A DNA stretch of 33,452 bases, from contig CANCSY010000010.1 in assembly GCA_947380915.1 (NCBI GenBank), positions 1-33,452 of the forward strand, written 5' to 3'. Made by a program: the position numbers and the translations under genes. Within the stretch, counting starts at the first letter, position 1. Each line of letters opens with the position of its first letter. The notes below the pieces were generated by a model. It was not told where the DNA came from, ran no database searches, and saw only the letters and a program-made list of their open reading frames with translations. Positions 8,997-17,681 of this stretch are shown piece by piece. Source of the stretch: Beijerinckiaceae bacterium. Its GTDB lineage: Bacteria > Pseudomonadota > Alphaproteobacteria > Rhizobiales > Beijerinckiaceae.

Positions 8997-10007
8997 ATGG
9001 CTGTATTTGTTCATCGGACCCTGTTCACGAGCGCTCTTCTTTGGTGCTTTGTTTTTGGAAATCCTGGTCATGCGCAAGATGTCTTGCCGTTGCGATATGC
9101 GCAGACCGCCTCGACCTGGCGCAGCATATTCTCGCTTCCAATGCGCATTGCTGACAAAGAAGGTTTCTATAAAGCAAATGGTTTGGACTTGACGATGATT
9201 CCGATTGTGGGAGGCGCCGAGTCGAGCATCATCGCGCTTGAAGAAGACTTGGCGGATGTTGCCCATGTGGCGACGTCATTCCTGATTACTGCCGCCGTTC
9301 GCGGCGCCGATACGGTCGCCATCATGGCTGAGTTCAACAATCCGATTTACAGTCTGGTGGCCAAACCCTGGTACAAGAGCATATCAGATCTGAAGGGGCG
9401 TCGTGTTGGCATGGCGGATATGAACGGAGCTGTGTCTCTCGCCACCATGGCCTTGTTCGAAAAGCATGGCGTTAAACAAAGCGATCTCGATATCAATGTC
9501 ATCGAGGGAACGCCCGGACGCTTCCAATGCCTGATGCGCGGCGACTGCGATGCAGTCCCGTTGGGACAACCGCAGGACTTTCATGCCTTGAGGCAGGGGT
9601 TTATCTTGCTCGGCTCATCCAATGAAGCCGTTCCTGATTTTGTCTATACAGTCACGGCGGCGCGGAAATCGTGGGCTGCGGGCAACAAGGAAGTGCTGGA
9701 GCGCTACCTCCGCGCGATGGGAGATTCCTTTGCGTTTATTCGCGATCCGAAAAACCGCGGCCGTATAGCTGTCTTGATGAAAGACTGGTGGGGTTCCTCC
9801 GAAGACACTTCACTTTCAACCCTTGATCTCTTTTTCAACCCTGAAAAGAACGTGTTGCCGTTCAGGGGTGAGATTAACCTCAAAGGGGTGGAGCAAGTGA
9901 TCCGGTTCCTGAAGGATGGTGGCGTGGTCAAGGACCCGATTCCGCCTGCGGAGACCTTTGTGGATTTGCAATATCTGGAGGCCGCTTTCGCGCGTAAAAC
10001 GAATTGA
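8997..10007 (+). CDS. NMT1/SsuA/ThiY-like periplasmic substrate-binding protein
   Basis: 336 residues with an N-terminal signal peptide (about 26 residues, ending GHAQD). The fold signature is that of the NMT1/THI5-like group, which binds nitrate, sulfonates, thiamine precursors or similar: KEGFYKANGLDLTMIPI, the GRRVGMADMNGA hinge region and a helical C-terminal domain. Unlike classical SsuA loci there is no permease or ATPase nearby; the neighbours upstream are two membrane proteins and a small exported protein. The ATG is 8 bases after the preceding stop with only a weak AGG upstream, suggesting translational coupling. It may act as a sensor or periplasmic carrier instead of an import receptor. 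Ligand unknown. Confidence 0.85.
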   Translation: MAVFVHRTLFTSALLWCFVFGNPGHAQDVLPLRYAQTASTWRSIFSLPMRIADKEGFYKANGLDLTMIPIVGGAESSIIALEEDLADVAHVATSFLITAAVRGADTVAIMAEFNNPIYSLVAKPWYKSISDLKGRRVGMADMNGAVSLATMALFEKHGVKQSDLDINVIEGTPGRFQCLMRGDCDAVPLGQPQDFHALRQGFILLGSSNEAVPDFVYTVTAARKSWAAGNKEVLERYLRAMGDSFAFIRDPKNRGRIAVLMKDWWGSSEDTSLSTLDLFFNPEKNVLPFRGEINLKGVEQVIRFLKDGGVVKDPIPPAETFVDLQYLEAAFARKTN

Positions 10008-10157
10008 AAATCATCATGGGAAGAGATGGATGTGTTGACATGATCGTCGTGAGGTGCCCCGTCAACAAAGTAACTCGCCAACTCGCGCTTACGTTAGATA
10101 GGGATCACAAGCGCATCAAAAGCTTGCCGTCGCGTCATTTCTTGTTCGCCCTTCGCA

Positions 10158-11192
10158 TCATCGCTTCTTGAATATGTCGTCGTAGATTTTCTGCGTCGAG
10201 CGGGACTCTTCGCCGTTGAGCAGGACGGGTATGACGGTCTTCGAGCGCAGGCGCACAAAGGCGTCCTTGGGGGTAGGCTCGACATCGTCACGCGTCGGCA
10301 GTCGCCCGGTTGTCGCGGCGAATTGCTGGGCCTCGCGGCTGATCATGAAATTGGCGGCTAGCAAGGCTGTATTGGGATGGGGCGCCTTCGGATTAAGGCC
10401 CACTTGTGAAATGAACATGGAGACGGGGTCGAGCGGGAAGAATTCCAGCGGAGCGCCCGACAGTTGCATGTTGCTCGTCAGCATCGTGTAGTTGGACAGC
10501 GTCACCATATATTCGCCCGCCGCCATGGCGCGCGCCAAAGCGAGATGGCCGTCAACAACGACAGGATTGAGCACACGCACCAGGTCATCCAGAAGCTTCC
10601 GCCCCTTTTGCTCGCCAAAGTGGCGGAAAATACCGACCATCCATTCCCGATCGCTGGTATCCATGGCGACCCTGCCCGACCATTGTGTCTTTGTCAGAAA
10701 TTCCTCGTAGGTTTTAGGCAGGTCCTCCGGTTTCACCAGTGCGGTATTATAGGCGGGCGCATTGTAAGCGGCGTAGACCCCATACCACCGCCGGTCAGGG
10801 TCGCGCGCTTCAGGGCGCAGATTCCGGGCCTCCGGTGGATCGTATTGTTTCGTCAGAGCCGGCGGCAGGCGGCTTACCACGGTCGAGGTCACGATGTCCC
10901 AGGAGGATTGGCCTGCCCGGGTTTCGGTCATAATGCGGGAGGTGAGCGCCCCCTCGGCGCCACGGATGAAATTGATTTTCACTCCTGTCACATCCTGAAA
11001 CATTTTCAGAAGCGGGAGCGCCTCCTGTTCATTGGTCGAGGAATAGATGGTGAGCTCGCCCTCCGCCCTCGCCGCAGCGAGAATTTCAGGCATGACCCAG
11101 GAAGGCAGGGGCGTTTGCTGGGCGCTCACTGGCGTTGCGGCCGCGCATAGCAGAACAGCGGCGCTCAGGAATCGGCGTAGAGCGGACATCAT
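10158..11192 (-). CDS. ABC transporter solute-binding protein, family 1
   Basis: 344 residues, exported: a double-Met start (MMSALRRF), hydrophobic stretch and the signal cleavage region TPVSAQQ. An AAAGGGAGA site lies just upstream; the second ATG (11189) has slightly better spacing. The mature part begins with the family pattern ARAEGELTIYSSTNEQEALPLLKMF and later has LPKTYEEF, SGRVAMDTSDREW and PHPNTALLAANFMISREAQQF, typical of FbpA/ThiB/PotD-like receptors for organic or metal ligands. No permease or ATPase is adjacent. The gene is transcribed in the same direction as the cupin gene, separated by about 250 bases that contain a 16-bp hairpin. Ligand unknown. Confidence 0.87.
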   Translation of the reverse strand: MMSALRRFLSAAVLLCAAATPVSAQQTPLPSWVMPEILAAARAEGELTIYSSTNEQEALPLLKMFQDVTGVKINFIRGAEGALTSRIMTETRAGQSSWDIVTSTVVSRLPPALTKQYDPPEARNLRPEARDPDRRWYGVYAAYNAPAYNTALVKPEDLPKTYEEFLTKTQWSGRVAMDTSDREWMVGIFRHFGEQKGRKLLDDLVRVLNPVVVDGHLALARAMAAGEYMVTLSNYTMLTSNMQLSGAPLEFFPLDPVSMFISQVGLNPKAPHPNTALLAANFMISREAQQFAATTGRLPTRDDVEPTPKDAFVRLRSKTVIPVLLNGEESRSTQKIYDDIFKKR

Positions 11193-11332
11193 AGTCTCCC
11201 TTTCGCGCGGTCTTTGCGCCGCGTGAACAGATGTTGGCGCCATGGGCGGCGCCCTGTCAAATGCAGCCAGGGATCTATGCAAGCGATATTCAGTTTGTTC
11301 GCAATTGTTGCCGTTTGAGCCTTGCGCTTTGG

Positions 11333-11369
11333 ATTGTCGCCCGGTTGCTTTGCGCAACTGGGCGACAAT
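11333..11369. repeat. Perfectly folded 16-bp hairpin between cupin and binding-protein genes
   Basis: Inverted repeat with arms at 11333-11348 and 11354-11369: ATTGTCGCCC pairs with GGGCGACAAT, extended inward through one G-T pair to a five-base loop (TTTGC). It lies about 70 bases beyond the cupin stop and 140 bases before the binding-protein start on the minus strand. There is no T tract on either side, so a simple intrinsic terminator is unlikely. A REP-like mRNA stabiliser or processing site fits better, but this is inference. Confidence 0.6.
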
Positions 11370-11440
11370 GATAGCGATCATGGCGTCATCATGCGCTCAA
11401 GGCACGAGATGGCTGTGGATTTGAAAACAGGCTTGCGGGG

Positions 11441-12553
11441 TCAGGCAGACATATATTTCGCCATCTTGGGCTCAATCCCGGCCTTTTCCATCTCCTCCAG
11501 CCAGAGTGCGTGGATGCGCGGATCCTGATCCTCGAATTCGATTTGGTGGCCGCCTTCCTTCATGCTCATGGAAGATCGTTGTTTTTTGCCCTTTTCGCCA
11601 ATCATCGTCTGGCGCTTTTGTGTCGTGAAGGGGTAGCGCACATTGCCGATGCCCATGGCCAGGTAACGCGCTGGCTCTTGGCTCGTATTGAAATGTTGAT
11701 GGATCTGGCTCTGGCAGGGGGGAAACACAACGCCGTGGCGCCATTCGATGCGAGTGAAATCCTTGTCGCCTTCATACCAAAGGAGAGAATATCCATGGCC
11801 GGTGACGCAGATCACATGCGTTCCCGGACCATGCCTATGCGCCTTTTTATAGGTTCCAGCGGGCATTTCCGACATGTGGCCGGACATGATTCCATCGGCG
11901 AGAACGAACTTTATATTGCTTGAGCCGCCGCCGCGGTCTCCATATTCGTGCAACTTGATATTGGCCATGTCGGGCACAAAATTCGTCTCCCAGAGATGAT
12001 TGCCCGCACGAATGGGGATGAAGTCGCCCTCACCGGTGTAATAGCTTTCCTTCCCCGCGCGGTCCTGAAAATTGAACGGATTGTTGAAAATGAAGGCCTC
12101 GTTATGGAAGGTGTTCATTATGAGGGGCATATTGGTCGTGCTGACAATGAGCACGCGGTCCCTGCCGCCGGCATTGAAATGTCGGTGGGGCATGTTCATG
12201 GGAATTGAAAACATCGATTTAGGCGACCATTCAAAGGTGCGCTTGCTTCCGTCCGGCATTTCGATCTGGGTGCTGCCGTGACCCTCCAGGACGTAATAAA
12301 TGTCCTCATAGAGATGCCGCATGGGCGCTGTGGAGCGACCGGGCGCTATATCGAACAGGAACATGTTGCAAAAATCGCCCCGGCCTTTCAGATGGACGGC
12401 GGCGCCGTTGCATCCGACACGCGCCCAGTGTCCGGTCTCCACCTCAAAGAGGTCAATGGCGTAATCTCCGTCCACCACAGGCATGCCTTCAGCATGCACC
12501 CAATCGAGGTAGGGATCGATTCCGTAACGCGGATCGCCCGATTCGTTGCTCAT
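11441..12553 (-). CDS. Double-cupin domain protein, probable metal enzyme
   Basis: 370-residue cytoplasmic protein with two cupin barrels. The ATG is preceded by AGAAGGG. The first barrel (about residues 65-150) has RHLYEDIYYVLEGHG, the PDGSKRTFEW strand and a second histidine motif, PHRHFNAGG. The second (about residues 215-305) has AHRHGPGTHVICVTGHG and QIHQHFN, with histidines placed like cupin metal ligands. The C terminus is a charged tail. Such bicupins include gentisate-type ring-cleaving dioxygenases and isomerases, but I cannot assign a reaction. It sits between solute-binding proteins, divergent from the one at 12707, so it may act on an imported aromatic or organic acid. Confidence 0.75.
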   Translation of the reverse strand: MSNESGDPRYGIDPYLDWVHAEGMPVVDGDYAIDLFEVETGHWARVGCNGAAVHLKGRGDFCNMFLFDIAPGRSTAPMRHLYEDIYYVLEGHGSTQIEMPDGSKRTFEWSPKSMFSIPMNMPHRHFNAGGRDRVLIVSTTNMPLIMNTFHNEAFIFNNPFNFQDRAGKESYYTGEGDFIPIRAGNHLWETNFVPDMANIKLHEYGDRGGGSSNIKFVLADGIMSGHMSEMPAGTYKKAHRHGPGTHVICVTGHGYSLLWYEGDKDFTRIEWRHGVVFPPCQSQIHQHFNTSQEPARYLAMGIGNVRYPFTTQKRQTMIGEKGKKQRSSMSMKEGGHQIEFEDQDPRIHALWLEEMEKAGIEPKMAKYMSA

Positions 12554-12706
12554 TTGTTATCCCTTCTGGCGGCTTTCTTGCTGGCGTCAGGCCATAACAT
12601 CCATAAATGGGTGACAAGAAGCAAACTCTGTGGCTTAAATTTGTATCAGCATGTGCCCCACGCGAACAAGTCGCAAAGCAGAGGGCGATCGAACCTGGAG
12701 GACGAG

Positions 12707-13789
12707 GTGAAAAAGTTCAACGCCTTGGTGATTGCACTGTCTCTAGCCATGCCCTTCGCTTTCGGACCTTCGAAGGCGACGGCCGGTGATGATCCCCTCA
12801 CCTATGGGGGGGCTGATCGCCAGGAGGTTCTGGTGAATGGCGCCCGTGCGGAGGGCGAGGTGGTTTTCTACTCGGCCATGATCGTTAATCAGGCGCTGCG
12901 TCCTGTCTCCGAAGCCTTCATGAAGAAATACCCATTCATCAAGCTGACCTATTGGCGAGCGGAGTCTGCTGGTATCTTCACAAAGTTGTCTGCTGAGGCA
13001 CGGGCGGGCAAGGTCGTAGCGGATGTTGTTGAGGGTACCGGCGTCGGGGAGTCGATCGTTCAGGCAGGCCTTGGGCAACCCTATGTGACGCCAGCCATTG
13101 AAGGCATTCCGGTCGCCTACCATGATCCGAACAAAATCTGGACGGCGACCCGCCGCAGTTTCTTTGGGACGGCTTACAACACGAAGCTGACCTCCGGCGC
13201 TGATGTGCCCAAGACATACCAGGATCTCCTGGATCCTCGCTGGAAGGGTCGTTTGGCCTGGCATGCGGGCAGCACCACCGGGGCGGATCTTTTTGTAACC
13301 AATTTACGGATGTCGTGGGGAGAGGATCGCACCCGGGATTATCTGCGCCAGCTTGGTGATCAGAAGGTGGCCTCGCTCAGCGGATCGAGCGCTCGCAGCC
13401 TTGTTGATCGCGTGATATCCGGCGAGGTCTCCTTCGGACTGAATATCTTTGCCCATCATCCGCTCATCAGCCAGGCCAAGGGCGCCCCGGCAGGTTCGAT
13501 CCTGATGGATCCCGTAGCATCTACGGTTGGAACCATGATTGTGCCAAAGGGTATCAAGCATCCGCATGCTGCAATGCTGCTCGTCGATTTTATCCTGTCT
13601 CGCGAAGGCCAGACGATTCTGGCCGAAGCGGGTTATTTCCCAACCCACAAGGATGTTGCCACCAGAGCTGACATGGCGCCCATTACCGATGCGCTTGCCA
13701 AGCTCCATGAGAATTTCGTGTCCCCGGAAAACCTGGTTAAATTCACACGGTCGTCCGAGGACATGATTGCTGAATTTATCAGTAAATGA
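12707..13789 (+). CDS. ABC transporter solute-binding protein, family 1 (GTG start)
   Basis: 360-residue exported protein. The reading frame stays open upstream across the cupin gene, but the GTG at 12707 is preferred because GGAG lies 6 bases upstream and the next 27 residues are a signal peptide ending SKATAG. The mature protein has ARAEGEVVFYSAM, the VPKTYQDLLDPRWKGRLAW segment and KHPHAAMLLVDFILSREGQ, all seen in FbpA-like receptors. Divergent from the cupin gene across a 153-base promoter gap. No permease or ATPase follows; instead a methyltransferase gene converges from the right. The stop overlaps a possible tiny reading frame through ATGA. Ligand unknown. Confidence 0.87.
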   Translation: MKKFNALVIALSLAMPFAFGPSKATAGDDPLTYGGADRQEVLVNGARAEGEVVFYSAMIVNQALRPVSEAFMKKYPFIKLTYWRAESAGIFTKLSAEARAGKVVADVVEGTGVGESIVQAGLGQPYVTPAIEGIPVAYHDPNKIWTATRRSFFGTAYNTKLTSGADVPKTYQDLLDPRWKGRLAWHAGSTTGADLFVTNLRMSWGEDRTRDYLRQLGDQKVASLSGSSARSLVDRVISGEVSFGLNIFAHHPLISQAKGAPAGSILMDPVASTVGTMIVPKGIKHPHAAMLLVDFILSREGQTILAEAGYFPTHKDVATRADMAPITDALAKLHENFVSPENLVKFTRSSEDMIAEFISK

Positions 13790-13962
13790 ACATCCCACGT
13801 CTGGTTTTTATCGAGTGTATCCAGAATGTCGTTGGTGGAGCTTTTCGCACGCAAGAATTTGGTGATCCTCACCATATTCTTGCGGATCCAGATTGCCGAT
13901 TGAATTCGCTCGCCCTTTATCGTCAATCGGAGTTGGCAATTGAGCTTCGGCAATCAGGGTGA
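13786..13962 (+). CDS. Possible 58-residue coupled reading frame, unknown
   Basis: Begins with an ATG overlapping the stop of the binding-protein gene (ATGA), the classical translational-coupling arrangement, and ends at a TGA 18 bases before the convergent methyltransferase stop. The product is short, begins MNIPRLVFIECIQNVVGGAF, shows no signal peptide or clear membrane helix and matches nothing I recognise. It may be the remnant of a truncated permease operon gene, or chance. Confidence 0.2.
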   Translation: MNIPRLVFIECIQNVVGGAFRTQEFGDPHHILADPDCRLNSLALYRQSELAIELRQSG

Positions 13963-13980
13963 CCGCTCCCGATCGGGTGA

Positions 13981-14853
13981 TTACTTGGCTTTGCGCAGAA
14001 TGAAGCCAAGCGAATCGAATAGATTGAGCGGGACAATCCTATGGCGCAGTAGCTTGTTTTTTATTACGAATTCAGGGACAGGCAAATATGCTTTCAGTCT
14101 TTGCAGGATGTAACTGAGCGTAAAAAACCACTTGGGCCTGAATTCGCCAACAATTTCCAGGCCACTTCGTTGGCAAGCCAGTCGCAAGGTCTTCGCATCG
14201 AAATAACCGATATGGGCGACGCGGTAGTGCCACCATGAAAACCCCATGACGCGTGCCAGGACAGAGCCGCGATCGGGCGTCACCACCATCAAGTATCCTT
14301 TATCAGCAAGCAGATCTCGGGCATTTTCAAGCAATGACACGGGATCCTGCACATGTTCGATGACATCGATTATCGTAATGAGATCAAATTTTTCCGTGTA
14401 ACTGTTCCTATCCAAAATTCCCTGATCTATATTCAGCCCTCGTTCTCTTGCTTGTTCAATCAGCCAATGCGAGGGTTCAATTCCGCGAACTTTCAAGCCC
14501 ACTTGCTTGGCCGCCTCAAGCAAAATACCGCTTCCCGCTCCAATATCGAGCAGCGATCCCTTGGCGGATGCGGTATCTGGAAATTCAGCAAGAAGCCTAT
14601 CGGCCTGCCGCAAGCGAGGTTCTCTTGTGTCCTCGTATTCTTTGTCTTCCAAGCCTTCATAAATAGTCGCCATCTCAAGAGTTTCTGGGCAAAATTGAAA
14701 TTTGCAAGCGGAGCACTCATAAATGTCGAGGGTTCTCCCGTAGTCAGCGTCCGTAATTTTCAACTCGTCCGCAGTAACCACCTGGGATATTCCCCTGCGC
14801 AGCAGTTTTGTCTCGATGCTTTCGCAAATCCAGCAAGTATGGAAATCTGACAC
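13981..14853 (-). CDS. SAM-dependent methyltransferase with N-terminal zinc ribbon
   Basis: 290 residues from a GTG start at 14853, chosen because AGAGGAA lies 8 bases upstream and the zinc-ribbon cysteines follow at once; an upstream ATG at 14919 would add 22 unrelated residues. C7/C10 and C47/C50 (with C55) resemble a zinc-binding knuckle. The class I methyltransferase core starts with LLDIGAGSG (about 101-109), an acidic end of strand 2 (GIEPS) and motif II DLITIIDVIEHV. The C-terminal third has no clear motif. This architecture is common in enzymes modifying sugars of surface polysaccharides or O-antigen. The codon use is AT-richer than in flanking transporter genes, and two glycosyltransferases follow, consistent with a transferred glycan block. 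Confidence 0.82.
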   Translation of the reverse strand: MSDFHTCWICESIETKLLRRGISQVVTADELKITDADYGRTLDIYECSACKFQFCPETLEMATIYEGLEDKEYEDTREPRLRQADRLLAEFPDTASAKGSLLDIGAGSGILLEAAKQVGLKVRGIEPSHWLIEQARERGLNIDQGILDRNSYTEKFDLITIIDVIEHVQDPVSLLENARDLLADKGYLMVVTPDRGSVLARVMGFSWWHYRVAHIGYFDAKTLRLACQRSGLEIVGEFRPKWFFTLSYILQRLKAYLPVPEFVIKNKLLRHRIVPLNLFDSLGFILRKAK

Positions 14854-15430
14854 AGATATTATTCCTCTGGCGTTCCGCTGCGGAGTTCCATATTTGATTG
14901 CGTTTGTGTTACGACACATTTACGCTGGTGCGCCCAGCGAAAGAATTCCTGATATTTTTAACACTTTGATGAGATCAGTTGCAAGTCCCTGTTACGCTGG
15001 CGCGGTTCGCTGCAGTTTTTGGCAAGGCGGAGCTTGCGCAATCCCGCGCCAGGCATTGATAGTCGCCGTGTTGATTGTGCGCCTGAAGCGCCTTTCGCTC
15101 CCAGTGGCTCCGCACCCCGCGGTTTTTTCTCGCAGGTGTTTTCCCTTTGGTTCCTCGCAAGGCGCCTTGCGATTCCAAGGATCCCGGATCGTGGTGAGAT
15201 CTTTGGTTGATTGGATTGAAAAGGCTTGCAGTGAAGATCATGTAAAATTTTGCACTATTTGAGGTGTATGCTAAAAAAATCCTGAGTGGTTCACAATGTT
15301 TCGGCCTTATGCGCATCACGAAGCGAGGCCCTTTCGGGAAGTGAGCCCTCTGATTGTTCTCTCGTCACCTAACCAGGATTGTTGAATTGAGGATGATGGC
15401 GTCTTTGACTTTGAACAATTGGGCGCTCTG
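14854..15430. other. 577-base gene-poor divergent gap
   Basis: AT-rich interval between the methyltransferase (minus) and glycosyltransferase (plus). It holds both promoters presumably, but no confident elements. The minus-strand open frame at 14975-15319 has no family resemblance and unusual composition, and I do not accept it as a gene. Confidence 0.5.
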
Positions 15431-16309
15431 ATGCGTTTTGCCGCAAGTGATATTTCCGCGATCGTGGTGTCCTATGACAGCGCTGCTGTTCTTCACAAAT
15501 GCTTAGCCTCGCTTGCTGCTGAAGGCGTCTCCACAATCCTTGTCGATAATGCCTCTTGCGATGATTCGATCGCCATTGGCAAAGTGCATCGCACGTGCGT
15601 GCTGCCGAACCCCCGCAATGAGGGCTTCGGGCGTGCCATGAATAAAGGAATGCGAGCCGCTAAAAGCGCGTTTGCATTGCTCGTCAATCCGGACATAACG
15701 CTCGACCCTGGCGCCATTGAGCGCCTCCTGGAGGCGGCGGAGCTTTATCCGGATGCGGCGATTCTGGCGCCGCGGATCGTGGAGCCCGATGGTCGTGTGT
15801 TCTTCGCCAATCGGTCATTGCTTTCACCTTATCTGAAGAATGAGACAGGGGTTAAATGTGCGCCTTCAGGCGATTGTTGCGCACCCTTTCTTTCGGGCGC
15901 CTGCCTGCTTGTTCGCCGCGAGGTGATCCTCGAAATCGGCGGCTTTGATCCTGAAATTTTTCTTTTCTATGAGGATGACGATCTGTGTCGGCGGGTCATC
16001 GAGGCAGGGCATTCTCTCGTTCATGTGCATGGCGCCGTTGCGCGCCATGAGCGAGGCGCTTCCAGCGCGCCTGGGCCTGGGCGCATTTACAAGGCCCGCT
16101 TCCATCTGGCGTGGTCGAGACTTTATGTCGCCCAAAAGTGGCGGCTGGCGGATAACCCGTGGCCGGCCGTGCTGCGTTCTGGTTTCAAGTGGTTGTTTGC
16201 TGCGGCTTTATTCAATCGCAAGCGCAAGGAACGGTATGCAGGTACTGTGGCGGGATTTCTGGCCCATCGTAATGGTTTGCGTGCTATTGTGAAGGAAGGG
16301 CTGGAATGA
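15431..16309 (+). CDS. Family 2 glycosyltransferase (WbbL-like)
   Basis: 292 residues from the ATG at 15431; a TTG at 15419 is an alternative and neither has a strong ribosome site. GT-A fold landmarks: SAIVVSYDSAAVLHKCL at the N terminus, VDNASCDDS, NEGFGRAMNKG, the metal-binding LLVNPDITLD (DxD-type) and the acceptor-site LFYEDDDLCRR. This is the pattern of rhamnosyl- and related transferases that build O-antigen or capsule on the inner membrane's cytoplasmic face. A short hydrophobic stretch near residues 255-268 may help membrane association. Neighbours are a methyltransferase and another transferase. Donor and acceptor sugars are unknown. Confidence 0.9.
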   Translation: MRFAASDISAIVVSYDSAAVLHKCLASLAAEGVSTILVDNASCDDSIAIGKVHRTCVLPNPRNEGFGRAMNKGMRAAKSAFALLVNPDITLDPGAIERLLEAAELYPDAAILAPRIVEPDGRVFFANRSLLSPYLKNETGVKCAPSGDCCAPFLSGACLLVRREVILEIGGFDPEIFLFYEDDDLCRRVIEAGHSLVHVHGAVARHERGASSAPGPGRIYKARFHLAWSRLYVAQKWRLADNPWPAVLRSGFKWLFAAALFNRKRKERYAGTVAGFLAHRNGLRAIVKEGLE

Positions 16310-16499
16310 AGTGGTCCCAGCCCGTCGTCTTTGGCTGATGGCTCAAGAGGATCTCGCATCGCGATATCGACAGTTATCCGTTTCGGGTGACGTGTGCCCC
16401 CGCGGCGCCGATGCGCTGTTTCTGAAAATTTCCCAAGCGGAAACAGACAATGCGCGCCACTTTCGACGGCGCCGCCCAATATCTGCGGGAGGGCAGGCT

Positions 16500-17348
16500 T
16501 CAAACATGTCGCCCTGCCGTTTTTACCAACCGCTCGGTTCGCAGCTTTTTGAGCTTCTTGCGTAGCCTGCCAAGTCGTGCCAGCGCCAACCGCCAGGGTG
16601 AAGCGGTGATCGTGGGGGCCAGACAGGTGGTCTTGATCATTCCTGGCTTTAGAACACGGGCATATTTGTCTTCGAGTGCTTCAAGGCAAAGGTAATAATC
16701 CCGCCCAATGGTGCCTCGCCCCAGATGGCGCAGATGATAATCAATGACATAGGCGCTATGCCCCCGCATGCGTGCCTGCAGGCATAGGTCTGTTCCATAG
16801 AGGTGAAATCCGGCAAGATCCGCAGAAGGCGCGATCATGGCGCCGCGTTTGATCACGAGAAAATTCTCATCAAGGGACAGTGTGCGCTGGGGAAGGTCGC
16901 CGCTGTGCTGATCTTCGCCATGCGGATCGCTGATCCGCTTTGCTATGCCTTGACCTGTGCCGCCGGCATTCCCGACAATGGCCCAGAGTGGGTCCAGGAG
17001 ATCCAGTTCCTCTAGGCGGCCCAGAAGCTCGCGGCGCCCATCCGTGATCAGTCGAATATCTTGGTGGCAGACGATCACGTGGCGGCCCAGCGCGTGCTCC
17101 AGAATCATGCGAATGCCGGCATAGGCCTCGAAGCGGTTCCTGACCCGGTTATCAAGCGCTAGATATTCGCAGCCCTCAATAAAGCCACCATTTTGAAAAG
17201 AGCGAAGCATCTCTTCATATTGTGCTCCATCGCTGACAAGTGTGGCGATGGTGAATTGGACATCGTCGCCGCGCCGCCCTTCGGCACTGGGGGCGGCCGT
17301 ATCAGAGATCCAAGTCAGTGGACCGTTCAATTCAACACCCCTGCACAA
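16500..17348 (-). CDS. Probable glycosyltransferase (GT-A-like), start uncertain
   Basis: Up to 282 residues. The only start codons near the beginning of the frame are TTG at 17348 or 17330; no ATG precedes the conserved-looking opening VQFTIATLVSDGAQYEEML. The sequence has GT2-like features: an initial strand followed by CEYLALDNRV, the HVIVCHQDIRLI acid-containing motif, SLDENFLVIKRGAM, and LYGTDLCLQARMRGH resembling the acceptor-side ED motif. The C terminus is highly basic (RLGRLRKKLKKLR), possibly a membrane anchor. It converges with the GT2 gene. A truncated 5' end or transferred gene would explain the poor start. Function as a surface-sugar transferase is inference from fold and neighbourhood. 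Confidence 0.7.
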   Translation of the reverse strand: MCRGVELNGPLTWISDTAAPSAEGRRGDDVQFTIATLVSDGAQYEEMLRSFQNGGFIEGCEYLALDNRVRNRFEAYAGIRMILEHALGRHVIVCHQDIRLITDGRRELLGRLEELDLLDPLWAIVGNAGGTGQGIAKRISDPHGEDQHSGDLPQRTLSLDENFLVIKRGAMIAPSADLAGFHLYGTDLCLQARMRGHSAYVIDYHLRHLGRGTIGRDYYLCLEALEDKYARVLKPGMIKTTCLAPTITASPWRLALARLGRLRKKLKKLRTERLVKTAGRHV

Positions 17349-17681
17349 AACGCCTACAAAAAGAAGGGATCATGAATGAAGCCTGCCCGCCCAACCAAAG
17401 CTGGCTGCGTCATTCATGCTCTTACTCAATACAAACGATAGCGCGATTTACAGATCTCGGACAGAGGGGAGACCATATGAAAATTCATACGGTGCTTTAT
17501 AGCCATTCAGTCCGTCTTCCTGAACGGTATCTGCGCTCAAGCTCACCCCATTGTGGTTTGGCGACAGAGCGCTGGCGCGGCCGTCATCGAAACCTGAAAT
17601 AGCGGCTTGAATATGGATTTTGTTCTTGTTATGTTCGTAAACGGCTCAGGTCCAGTATTGGTCTCCAAACGCAGGTCTTTC
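17349..17681. other. 333-base divergent gap between glycosyltransferase and topoisomerase
   Basis: No gene or RNA that I can support. Must hold promoters for both neighbours; a candidate ribosome site AGG lies 7 bases before the topoisomerase ATG. The frame upstream of that ATG (17607) is not thought to be translated. Confidence 0.45.

Noticed and set aside
12278..12706. Upstream extension of the binding protein at 12707
   Set aside because: The extension lies over the cupin gene and lacks a signal peptide; the GTG at 12707 with GGAG starts a proper signal peptide.
14975..15319. Minus-strand frame of 114 codons
   Set aside because: No ribosome site and unusual composition without family similarity; the region is better regarded as noncoding.
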